Source: CAZEUZ01 sp964515805 (GTDB lineage: Bacteria; Pseudomonadota; Gammaproteobacteria; Pseudomonadales; Cellvibrionaceae). Taken from it: DNA of 7,516 nt. The translations under genes were made by a program, and so were the position numbers. Positions 1-6,041 of the stretch are shown here, one piece after another; within the stretch, counting starts at the first letter, position 1; each line of letters begins with the position of its first letter. The stretch covers positions 1 through 7,516 of the forward strand of contig CAZEUZ010000130.1 of NCBI GenBank assembly GCA_964515805.1, written 5' to 3'. The notes beneath the pieces are model-generated. The model did no database searches. It was given only the letters and a program-made list of their open reading frames with translations, and had not been told where the DNA came from.

Positions 1-305
1 TGCTTAATCGCCTCAAGTGCAGCGAGCGCAATGGCCGGGGCAGTGTTTTTAGCCTCAGGTTCAAGCAATATCTTGGCGTCCTTAATGCCGATACTGAGCA
101 GGTGCTCTGCCACAAGAAAACGATGCGCTTCATTGCAGACAACGATAGGGGACGAGAGATTATCGACACGCAATACTGTATCCTGGAGAAGGGAGTGGTC
201 ACCTGTTAGATTGAGGAGCTGCTTAGGATAGTTTTTTCTGGATAGTGGCCATAGCCGGGTTCCAGAACCGCCGGAGAGGATGATTGGTATTACGTTCGCG
301 TGCAT
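1..305 (-). CDS. manC: Mannose-1-phosphate guanylyltransferase, N-terminal part (cut by window edge)
   Basis: The minus-strand frame opens with ATG at 305-303 and stays open for 101 codons to the left edge, so the C-terminus lies outside. The enzyme makes GDP-mannose from mannose-1-phosphate and GTP in the cytoplasm, feeding exopolysaccharide or O-antigen synthesis. Near the N-terminus I see the nucleotidyltransferase signature SGGSGTRLWPLSR (residues 11-23), followed by PKQ (27-29), which is the usual pyrophosphorylase loop and lysine of the ManC/AlgA/XanB family. A second family block, NTAPAIALAA, lies at residues 87-96, preceded by EP at 82-83. The chosen start gives only ten residues before the signature, which is normal for this family. 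No good Shine-Dalgarno sequence precedes it. Whether it is the bifunctional type with a phosphomannose isomerase domain cannot be seen. It is transcribed divergently from the VanZ-CNB gene and has a good promoter about 100 bases upstream. Family assignment is secure; the gene symbol is by family resemblance. Confidence 0.93.
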   Translation of the reverse strand, partial: MHANVIPIILSGGSGTRLWPLSRKNYPKQLLNLTGDHSLLQDTVLRVDNLSSPIVVCNEAHRFLVAEHLLSIGIKDAKILLEPEAKNTAPAIALAALEAIK

Positions 306-406
306 TTTAGACTAAAATTTCTATCAGTGTAGATTAATTTAATTACTAATATTACTTCAGCTATCTTAACTTACAGGAGGTATATTAGAGTTAACAAAAC
401 CAGTTT

Positions 407-435
407 ATTATGTTTTTTATATCTATACCTGTCAA
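407..435 (-). promoter_or_regulatory. Sigma70-type promoter for manC
   Basis: On the minus strand a perfect -35 box TTGACA (435-430) is followed after exactly 17 bases (429-413) by CATAAT (412-407), five of six matches to the -10 consensus. The spacer is A-rich and the surroundings are AT-rich. Transcription would begin near position 400, giving a leader of roughly 95 bases before the manC ATG at 305. The leader contains CCTCCT (380-375), complementary to a Shine-Dalgarno sequence. This is a sequence match only, with no experimental support. Confidence 0.72.
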
Positions 436-469
436 ATTAAACTAAACTTTAATTTCAGTGGCGCACAAT

Positions 470-601
470 ATGTCCGGTTTTGTATCAGATAAAGCCTCCG
501 GTTTACAACACAGTCAATCTTCGACAGACAATGGAAGGATTACATCTACACCTTCTGACTTAGATTTGAGCAGTGCGTATTATGCCGATTTTATTCAATA
601 G
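470..601 (+). CDS. Possible small protein of 43 residues, unknown function
   Basis: An ATG at 470 opens a frame of 43 codons ending in TAG at 599-601, 40 bases before the VanZ-CNB start. A GTG at 458 would add four residues; an in-frame TAA at 443-445 closes the frame upstream. The peptide would be Ser-rich (10 of 43) with five Asp, no membrane segment, no signal peptide and no Cys. It ends in the aromatic stretch AYYADFIQ. No Shine-Dalgarno sequence precedes either start, and the candidate promoter at 555-583 lies inside it, which argues against it. It could be a true small gene, the remnant of a longer gene, or chance. I do not recognise it. Confidence 0.22.
   Translation: MSGFVSDKASGLQHSQSSTDNGRITSTPSDLDLSSAYYADFIQ
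555..583 (+). promoter_or_regulatory. Candidate promoter for the VanZ-CNB gene
   Basis: CTGACT (555-560, four of six matches to TTGACA) is followed after 17 bases by TATTAT (578-583, five of six matches to TATAAT). Transcription would begin near 590, about 50 bases before the ATG at 642. The match is moderate. An alternative pairing, TTGAGC (566-571) with TTTTAT (589-594), also has 17-base spacing but a poorer -10. Confidence 0.35.
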
Positions 602-631
602 TATTAAATATCTAACCTAACGCCAATCATT

Positions 632-636
632 GGAGG
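632..636 (+). promoter_or_regulatory. Ribosome binding site fixing the VanZ-CNB start at 642
   Basis: GGAGG at 632-636 lies five bases before the ATG at 642-644. A TTG at 630 would begin the same frame four codons earlier, but it overlaps this site and has no ribosome binding site of its own. The site therefore decides the start in favour of ATG 642. Confidence 0.85.
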
Positions 637-641
637 CAATT

Positions 642-1412
642 ATGTCGAAGAGCGCTGCAACCGGTCCTGTTATTGATTTGCCGCCCCGAATTAAGCAGCT
701 TTTTATCACCGCATTCGGTTTCGGCTTGGTATTGATAGCTGCGGGCAGCCTATACATTGGGGAAGAATCTACTATCGGTACAGATAAGATCATTCATTTC
801 TCTGCTTACACGCTATTGGCAACAGTACTCATTCTTGGCGTGCGATTCAAACTTGCGCTTGTGGGGTTGGTACTACTCGCGTTGGCCAGCTATCTAATAG
901 AGTTTATACAACCCTATTTTGGACGTAGTAAGGATTTTGGCGATGCGTTGGCCAACACAGCTGGCGTGTGTATTGGTGCCGGCGTTGGCTTTTTGTTTCG
1001 CCTGTTGACAAGCCGTATCTGGACTGAACTTCAACAAATGCGTGTTGAGAGGTACAAGAAAACATTTCCGAAGGGTTCTACCTTAATAGCAGCGGGAAAA
1101 GAACAACACGAATTTTTTATTATTGTATCGGGCAAAGTGGAAGTACTCAGAGAAGTCGACGGAGTAAGCAAACAAATTAATACTTTAGCTGAGGGCAACT
1201 GCGTAGGCCTGATCTCTGATGCACTGAACATCGTGCAAGAAGACACTATTGTCGCTCTTAAGGACACTGAAGTTTATGCATTGGATTATGAAACGGTTAT
1301 TGAAGAATCCGGCGGGGAAAAACAACCCGTTGCTATCATAATGAAAGGTCTGATTTCTCAACTTCATAAGATTCGTAACCGTATCGCTGACCTTAATCTT
1401 AACAAAGATTAG
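642..1412 (+). CDS. VanZ-like membrane domain fused to a cyclic-nucleotide-binding-like domain
   Basis: The protein has 256 residues from ATG 642. The N-terminal half looks like a VanZ-family membrane domain with four likely helices (about 18-39, 48-66, 71-90 and 104-121). It carries the family's usual polar positions: D48-K49 and H52 in DKIIHFSAY, E87 and Q90, and D101 with N105 in DALANTAG. After a short charged linker (about 128-140), residues 141-245 read like a cyclic-nucleotide-binding beta-roll, with FPKG at 142-145 and FFIIVSGKVEVL at 158-169. The phosphate-binding cassette region (about 183-205) lacks the usual Gly-Glu and Arg of cAMP or cGMP binders, so nucleotide binding is doubtful and a regulatory or structural role is more likely. 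It is probably an inner-membrane protein with the C-terminal domain in the cytoplasm. Its substrate or partner is unknown. Divergence from manC hints at a cell-envelope polysaccharide role, which is inference. Rep starts 30 bases downstream. Confidence 0.85.
   Translation: MSKSAATGPVIDLPPRIKQLFITAFGFGLVLIAAGSLYIGEESTIGTDKIIHFSAYTLLATVLILGVRFKLALVGLVLLALASYLIEFIQPYFGRSKDFGDALANTAGVCIGAGVGFLFRLLTSRIWTELQQMRVERYKKTFPKGSTLIAAGKEQHEFFIIVSGKVEVLREVDGVSKQINTLAEGNCVGLISDALNIVQEDTIVALKDTEVYALDYETVIEESGGEKQPVAIIMKGLISQLHKIRNRIADLNLNKD
1394..1411 (+). repeat. Short inverted repeat over the VanZ-CNB stop codon
   Basis: TAATCTT (1394-1400) and AAGATTA (1405-1411) form a perfect seven-base stem around the loop AACA, overlapping the stop codon at 1410-1412. 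The stem is AT-rich and no T-run follows (the next bases are pyrimidine-rich but mixed), so it is a weak terminator candidate at best. It could attenuate read-through into rep, or be chance. Confidence 0.3.
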
Positions 1413-1442
1413 ACTGCCTCTCTTGTCTCCCGTTAGTCCGCA

Positions 1443-3467
1443 GTGCGTCAACTCAATTCCCAACAATTCTCTGCCGTTCGCTATATCGATGGCCCTTGTC
1501 TAGTTCTGGCGGGGGCCGGCAGCGGCAAAACCAGCGTTATTACCCGAAAAATTGCCTATCTAATTCAAGAATGCGGCCTACCCGCCAGATCGATTGCCGC
1601 ACTGACGTTTACTAATAAAGCCGCACGCGAGATGAAAGATCGAGTCGGGGCACTGATAAAAGGACCGGCAACCAAGGGGTTAACTGTTTCCACTTTTCAT
1701 AACTTGGGCTTGAACATTATCCGGCGCGAACATTCGGCAATGGGCTACCGGCCCGGCTTTTCTATTTTTGATAGTGAGGATGCACGCTCGCTGATCAAGG
1801 AACTGTCTCTAAAAGAGAGTGAACTCGATAGTGATTACCTGAATTTGGCACAACAACAAATCAGTCACTGGAAAAATCATTTAATCACGCCATCCAGAGC
1901 GTTAAGTAATGCCAAAAGCCGAGGCGAAGAGCATCTGGCGATCACCTATCAACGCTATGATCAGGCCATGAAAGCCTATAATGCTGTGGATTTTGATGAC
2001 TTAATCGTGTTGCCGGTTCAATGTTTTCAACAGCATCCTGAAACTTTGAGCCGTTGGCGGCAGCGCATTCGCTATTTGTTGGTGGACGAGTATCAAGATA
2101 CTAATGCCAGTCAATATCGGTTAATCAAGCAGTTAATCGGAGACAGTGGCAAGCTGACAGTCGTCGGTGACGATGATCAATCCATTTATGCCTGGCGCGG
2201 GGCCAGACCTGAAAATCTACTTCAGCTGAATACCGACTTTGATAATCTCATGATCATAAAACTGGAGCAGAATTACCGTTCAACCCAGCGGATATTAAAA
2301 GTCGCCAACAATTTGATTAATCATAATCCTCATGACTTCACCAAAACTTTGTGGAGCGATATCAGTTACGGTGAGCCCATTCGGATAATTCTCAACAGCA
2401 ATGAAGAAGCGGAAGCGGAACGGGTGGCCACAGAGATTATTAGCCAACGCCTGCAACGCCAAAATAAGCTTTCAGATTTTGCCGTTTTTTATCGCAGTAA
2501 TTATCAAGCACGTTTACTGGAACTCAAACTTCAGCACTATCAAGTACCTTATAGCTTGAGTGGCGGCACCTCGTTTTTTGCCCGCACTGAAATTAAAGAT
2601 GTGATGGCTTACTTGCGATTATTGATTAATTCGGATGACGACAATGCCCTGTTGCGTATTGTTAATACACCCAGACGTCAGATTGGCACCAATACGATTG
2701 AACATCTCAGCCACTATGCTGGTGAGCGTGATATTAGTCTTTTCGACGCCATCACCGAATTTGGTCTGGAACAACAGCTGTCGGCATTGGCATTGAAGCG
2801 ACTGAGGGACTTCAAGCTATGGATCAGTCACTGCCAAAACCGCTGTGATCAGGGGCAGCCGATTGCAGCGATTAATGAAATGCTCGACGATATGGACTAT
2901 TCTGGCTGGCTCCATCAACAAGCCAACAGTACAGCTATGGCTGAAAAGCGCATTGAGAATGTCAATTATCTGATTCGCTCCATTCAAAATACCTTGCAGC
3001 GACAGCAAGATGATTCGCTGACGGAAGAAACGACAACCAGTCTGGCAGATGCGGTTGCGAAATTAATGTTAGTCGACCTGCTGGAGCGTCAGGAGGAAGA
3101 CGACATCAGTGATCGAGTACAATTAATGACATTACACGCCGCCAAAGGATTGGAGTTTCCCCATGTTTTTATGATCGGTATGGAAGAAGAGTTGCTGCCA
3201 CACAAAGAGAGTATTGCTGCTGAAAATATTGAAGAAGAGCGCCGCCTAATGTATGTGGGGATTACCCGCGCGCAGAGAAGCCTGGTGCTATCCCTTACCG
3301 CTAAGCGCAAACAGTTTGGTGAGATTGTTGCTACGACACCCAGTCGCTTTCTCGACGAATTGCCGGAAGACGACCTGGAAAAAGAAGGATTTGGTGAGCA
3401 CAATCCTGAAATCAATAAGGCCAAAGGAGGGCAGACGTTGACAAGCTTAATGGATATGTTTGATTAA
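1443..3467 (+). CDS. rep: ATP-dependent DNA helicase Rep (superfamily 1A)
   Basis: The protein has 674 residues; E. coli Rep, as I recall, has 673, and the two align along the whole length. Rep is a 3'-5' single-strand translocase and helicase that helps replication forks past protein roadblocks. All superfamily 1 motifs are present: Walker A GAGSGKT (24-30), motif Ia TFTNKAAREM (55-64), Walker B VDEYQDT (214-220), motif III GDDDQSIYAWRGA (242-254), motif IV LEQNYRS (274-280), motif V MTLHAAKGLEF (562-572) and motif VI RRLMYVGITRAQ (600-611, arginine finger R609). The GTG at 1443 is the only usable far-upstream start, because an in-frame TAG lies at 1434-1436. It has no clear Shine-Dalgarno sequence, so expression may depend on read-through from the gene before it or be weak. 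Resemblance to Rep over the full length makes UvrD or PcrA unlikely. It is followed by cobB after 22 bases, so an operon is likely. Confidence 0.97.
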   Translation: MRQLNSQQFSAVRYIDGPCLVLAGAGSGKTSVITRKIAYLIQECGLPARSIAALTFTNKAAREMKDRVGALIKGPATKGLTVSTFHNLGLNIIRREHSAMGYRPGFSIFDSEDARSLIKELSLKESELDSDYLNLAQQQISHWKNHLITPSRALSNAKSRGEEHLAITYQRYDQAMKAYNAVDFDDLIVLPVQCFQQHPETLSRWRQRIRYLLVDEYQDTNASQYRLIKQLIGDSGKLTVVGDDDQSIYAWRGARPENLLQLNTDFDNLMIIKLEQNYRSTQRILKVANNLINHNPHDFTKTLWSDISYGEPIRIILNSNEEAEAERVATEIISQRLQRQNKLSDFAVFYRSNYQARLLELKLQHYQVPYSLSGGTSFFARTEIKDVMAYLRLLINSDDDNALLRIVNTPRRQIGTNTIEHLSHYAGERDISLFDAITEFGLEQQLSALALKRLRDFKLWISHCQNRCDQGQPIAAINEMLDDMDYSGWLHQQANSTAMAEKRIENVNYLIRSIQNTLQRQQDDSLTEETTTSLADAVAKLMLVDLLERQEEDDISDRVQLMTLHAAKGLEFPHVFMIGMEEELLPHKESIAAENIEEERRLMYVGITRAQRSLVLSLTAKRKQFGEIVATTPSRFLDELPEDDLEKEGFGEHNPEINKAKGGQTLTSLMDMFD

Positions 3468-3489
3468 TGCTGAACGAGATAGAAATATT

Positions 3490-4212
3490 ATGGCTACCTC
3501 CTATAACCGCATCGTAGTATTGACCGGTGCGGGTATTTCTGCCGAATCAGGAATTAAGACTTTTCGGGCGGCTGACGGTTTGTGGGAAAATCATCGCGTT
3601 GAAGATGTGGCGACACCAGAAGCTTACAGACGCAATCCCGGAGTGGTGCACCAGTTTTACAATGAACGCCGCCGTCATTTGTTAAATGGTATTAAGCCCA
3701 ATGTAGCGCATACTGCATTGGCTGAGTTTAGTCGACAGCTATCAGGCTCATCATCTCATTCACTGACAATCGTCACACAAAATATTGATAATCTGCATCA
3801 ACTTGCGGGGAGCAGACCGCTGTATCCTATGCATGGCGAGTTACTCAAAATTCGTTGTAAGCAATCGCAGCAATTGTTCGATTGTGACGTTGATACTTCA
3901 CCCAGTGATAGCTGCCTGTGTTGCCATAGAGCGGGGAACTTGCGGCCGCACGTCGTTTGGTTTGGTGAGATGCCACTCTACATGGATGAAATCGAAAGCG
4001 CATTGCGGCAGTGCGATTTATTCGTCGCTATCGGCACCTCAGGGAATGTCTACCCAGCAGCGGGATTCTTTCAAATCGCCAAACAATATGGCGCTCATAC
4101 TGTGGAACTCAATCTCGAACCATCGACAAGTGGCTCTCAATTCGACGAACAGCATTATGGTGCAGCCACAGCAATCGTGCCTGATTTTTTCAAGAGATTG
4201 GATACAACATAA
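3490..4212 (+). CDS. cobB: NAD-dependent protein deacylase, CobB-type sirtuin
   Basis: The protein has 240 residues from ATG 3490. Sirtuins remove acyl groups from lysines using NAD+, releasing nicotinamide and O-acyl-ADP-ribose; CobB is the main bacterial member and acts, for example, on acetyl-CoA synthetase. The NAD-binding start GAGISAESGIKTFR lies at 13-26, TQNIDNLH at 96-103 and the catalytic histidine in MHGE is H115. Tyr57 and Arg60 in FYNERRR match the Tyr-x-x-Arg pair of class III sirtuins, which favours succinyl or malonyl lysine in addition to acetyl lysine. The zinc region is irregular: C123, then C142, C144 and C145, with Ser where the second Cys of the first Cys-x2-Cys would be, as I recall for E. 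coli CobB. GTSGNVYPAAGF follows later. A TTG at 3460 overlapping the rep stop would add ten residues but lacks a ribosome binding site, and the shorter form fits the family. The stop codon directly abuts the next ATG, so translation is probably coupled. Confidence 0.95.
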   Translation: MATSYNRIVVLTGAGISAESGIKTFRAADGLWENHRVEDVATPEAYRRNPGVVHQFYNERRRHLLNGIKPNVAHTALAEFSRQLSGSSSHSLTIVTQNIDNLHQLAGSRPLYPMHGELLKIRCKQSQQLFDCDVDTSPSDSCLCCHRAGNLRPHVVWFGEMPLYMDEIESALRQCDLFVAIGTSGNVYPAAGFFQIAKQYGAHTVELNLEPSTSGSQFDEQHYGAATAIVPDFFKRLDTT

Positions 4213-4791
4213 ATGACAAAATTAGAACAGGCACTCGCAGCCTTTGACCAACTGAATAGCCAAGATCCAAATCAAGTTAACTTTAATGGCGGCAAGATCG
4301 CCAGGGAGCAGCTTTACTCTCAACGCATGCACAGTCGATTGATGCAGTTTAAAGCTAATGCCAACGAAGCATTAATTCTGGCGGTATATAGCCAACATAT
4401 CCAACGCTGGAAAATCGCCCGAGACACTTACCCGATGACTCGCAGTGGCTATAAACAGTGGCGTCAAAGACTGGCCGGATTCCATGCTGAAACTGCGGCA
4501 AAGGTATTGTCAAAACTGGACTACGACCAGGAGACAATCGAAAAGGTTAAGTACTTACTGCAAAAAAAAGGCCTAAAGAGAGATGAAGATTCTCAAATGC
4601 TCGAAGATGTGGTCTGCTTGGTGTTTATTGAATATTATCTGGCAGAATTTGCCGAAAAACACAACGAAGAAAAATTGATAGATATCATTCGAAAAAGTTG
4701 GCGCAAGATGTCTGATAAAGCCCACCAAGTTGCGCTCAATATCGATTTACCTGAAAAACTGAAAGGGCTCATTACTAAAGCCATATCTTGA
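4213..4791 (+). CDS. DUF4202 family protein of unknown function
   Basis: The protein has 192 residues, a normal length for DUF4202, and appears soluble and mostly helical with no signal peptide or membrane segment. I recognise the family from the blocks YSQRM (35-39), QHIQRW (61-66), YPMTRSGY (73-80), FHAE (90-93), LLQKKGLKRD (115-124), LEDVVCLVFIEYY (130-142) and the C-terminal EEKLIDIIRKSWRKMS (152-167). The order H62, H91, D132 within a helical bundle resembles an HD-type metal-dependent phosphohydrolase, but the usual His-Asp doublet is not evident, so this is inference. It begins immediately after the cobB stop codon with no clear ribosome binding site, suggesting translational coupling. 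It converges on the antiporter gene. To my knowledge this family is often found near sulfite or nitrite reductase genes, and here such genes lie just across the junction. Function is unknown; family call is firm. Confidence 0.88.
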   Translation: MTKLEQALAAFDQLNSQDPNQVNFNGGKIAREQLYSQRMHSRLMQFKANANEALILAVYSQHIQRWKIARDTYPMTRSGYKQWRQRLAGFHAETAAKVLSKLDYDQETIEKVKYLLQKKGLKRDEDSQMLEDVVCLVFIEYYLAEFAEKHNEEKLIDIIRKSWRKMSDKAHQVALNIDLPEKLKGLITKAIS

Positions 4792-4844
4792 TTTCACTTT
4801 GAAACCGTACTCCTATCCACTCCCATAGGCCATAATACCTTGCT

Positions 4845-6011
4845 TCAATCACGCCTTAACTTATCATTTACGGCAATTGGGTTAGGCAGGTTAAAAATAA
4901 CAATATAGCTAGATATCAGAAAGGTAATTACCGCCGTGGTTTGAATTAAAATCGATGCCTTTTCCGTAATAATGGATGCATTGAAAGCGACAAAAGCAAT
5001 TAGCAGCGAGAATTCGCTGATTTGGCCCAGGCGCAGACCTAAACTCCAAGCCAAACTGGTCTGCTGACTTTTTCCGGCGATTAATGCGCGAAAAATGACC
5101 GGTTTAATCACTAGCATAATGGCTGCTAGCAAAATTGCGGCAATGATAACATCTCCTAACAACAGCAGATTGAAGCTGGCGCCGAGTGAGAAGAAGAATA
5201 AAATCAGGAAAAAATCTCGCAGAGGCTTTAGGTTAATGGCTATATACTGAGCTATAGGGCTGGTGGCTAAACTAATGCCAGCTAAAAAGGCGCCTATTTC
5301 GGCAGATAATCCAAGAAATTCGGATAATTCCGCCAAACCCATGCACCAACCCAAGGCTAACAAGAAGATGTATTCATGGAAACGGTCAAATTTATGAATC
5401 AGTGGCTGTAGTAAAAACTTTACACATGCCCAGGCGAACAAGGCAACCAACGGCAATGCAATAACGGCCATTCCCAATTGGGTAAAATCGACTTGACCGA
5501 ATTCACCGCTCAATAAAATTATCAGGCAAAAAATCGCCAAGAAGTCTTGTAGCAGTAATAAACCCACCATCATATCTCCTGTATGTCGGTGATGCAGAAC
5601 AGTGGTGGGTAACAGTTTAATGCCGATGATTGTGCTAGAAAACATCATCGCCATACCGATGATCAAAGATTCAGTTACGCTATAGTGGAACAGTATGCCA
5701 ACCCCGTAACCGCAACTGAAAAAAACGAGTGAGCTGATTATTGCTACAGGGGTTACTTGTTTAATAACTGCTAATAGTGCTTTGGGCTGCATATCCAAGC
5801 CCAATAAAAACAGTAGGAAAATAATACCGATGTGGGAAAATTCTGTAATCAGCTCGACATTAGACATCATGCCCATACCATGGGGGCCGAGAATAACACC
5901 GATAATAATATAAGCAACCAATAATGGCTGTCGTGTATACAGCGCCACCGATGCCAGAGCGGCGGCGCCAGTGAAAATCAGAAAAAAAGATTGAAATAGA
6001 GAGCCTTCCAT
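4845..6011 (-). CDS. CPA2-family cation/proton antiporter, Kef-like, without RCK domain
   Basis: The protein has 388 residues and is almost entirely membrane-embedded, with about 11-13 hydrophobic segments. CPA2 members exchange K+ or Na+ for H+ across the inner membrane. Family blocks seen are GPHGMG (42-47), LFLLGLDM (67-74), MFSSTIIGIKLL (123-134), LLLLQDFLAI (151-160, with the Gln155-Asp156 pair typical of KefB/KefC-like members), GAFLAGISLA (240-249), PLRDFFLILFFFSLG (263-277) and GLRLGQISEFSLLI (325-338). It ends soon after the last helix and lacks the cytosolic nucleotide-binding RCK domain of KefB/KefC (about 600 residues), so the gating used by those proteins is missing unless a separate subunit supplies it. 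ATG 6011-6009 has a good ribosome binding site, GAGGAA, at 6023-6018. It starts 30 bases after the DUF934 gene ends, so it is probably the last gene of that operon. The ion is not predictable from sequence. Confidence 0.88.
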   Translation of the reverse strand: MEGSLFQSFFLIFTGAAALASVALYTRQPLLVAYIIIGVILGPHGMGMMSNVELITEFSHIGIIFLLFLLGLDMQPKALLAVIKQVTPVAIISSLVFFSCGYGVGILFHYSVTESLIIGMAMMFSSTIIGIKLLPTTVLHHRHTGDMMVGLLLLQDFLAIFCLIILLSGEFGQVDFTQLGMAVIALPLVALFAWACVKFLLQPLIHKFDRFHEYIFLLALGWCMGLAELSEFLGLSAEIGAFLAGISLATSPIAQYIAINLKPLRDFFLILFFFSLGASFNLLLLGDVIIAAILLAAIMLVIKPVIFRALIAGKSQQTSLAWSLGLRLGQISEFSLLIAFVAFNASIITEKASILIQTTAVITFLISSYIVIFNLPNPIAVNDKLRRD

Positions 6012-6016
6012 TAAGG

Positions 6017-6023
6017 CTTCCTC
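6017..6023 (-). promoter_or_regulatory. Ribosome binding site of the antiporter gene
   Basis: On the minus strand GAGGAAG (6023-6017) lies five bases before the ATG at 6011. It supports the short N-terminus and independent initiation in the 30-base gap after DUF934. Confidence 0.7.
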
Positions 6024-6041
6024 ATTTGCAGAACTTGTATA

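Larger units (their letters stand above)
306..641. other. Divergent intergenic region between manC and the VanZ-CNB gene
   Basis: This 336-base stretch is AT-rich, especially at 306-455, and separates two divergent genes. What I can support in it is a strong-looking minus-strand promoter for manC (407-435), a weaker plus-strand promoter candidate (555-583), a 43-codon ORF of doubtful status (470-601), and the ribosome binding site of the next gene (632-636). An AGGAGG at 375-380 on the plus strand is followed by no usual start codon at proper distance. Read on the minus strand it is a CCTCCT in the manC leader. I see no tRNA, no intrinsic terminator and no recognisable riboswitch here. Confidence 0.7.

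Noticed and set aside
31..231. 66-codon plus-strand ORF at the left edge
   Set aside because: It lies antisense to the manC signature region, which is the convincing coding frame.
375..380. AGGAGG as the ribosome binding site of a hidden small gene
   Set aside because: No ATG, GTG or TTG follows within normal distance; the only frames there are very short or would need an ATT start.
3438..3466. Perfect TTGACA at the end of rep as a promoter for cobB
   Set aside because: The bases 17 downstream (TGATTA) are a poor -10 box, and TATGTT lies too close; likely a chance match in coding sequence.
3460..3489. TTG start giving a ten-residue longer CobB overlapping rep
   Set aside because: No ribosome binding site at proper distance, and the ATG at 3490 gives the usual short N-terminus before the NAD-binding motif.
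3785..4216. 143-codon plus-strand ORF inside cobB in another frame
   Set aside because: The cobB frame carries full sirtuin motifs over the same bases; the alternative frame has none.
1443..4791. Helicase plus Sir2-domain protein as an antiviral defence system
   Set aside because: Both proteins align with the housekeeping Rep and CobB over their full lengths, without the extra domains of defence helicases or defence Sir2 proteins, and there are no mobile-element marks around them.
4812..4829. CCTAT/ATAGG inverted repeat in the convergent gap as a bidirectional terminator
   Set aside because: Only a five-base stem with an eight-base loop and no T-run on either strand; too weak to call.
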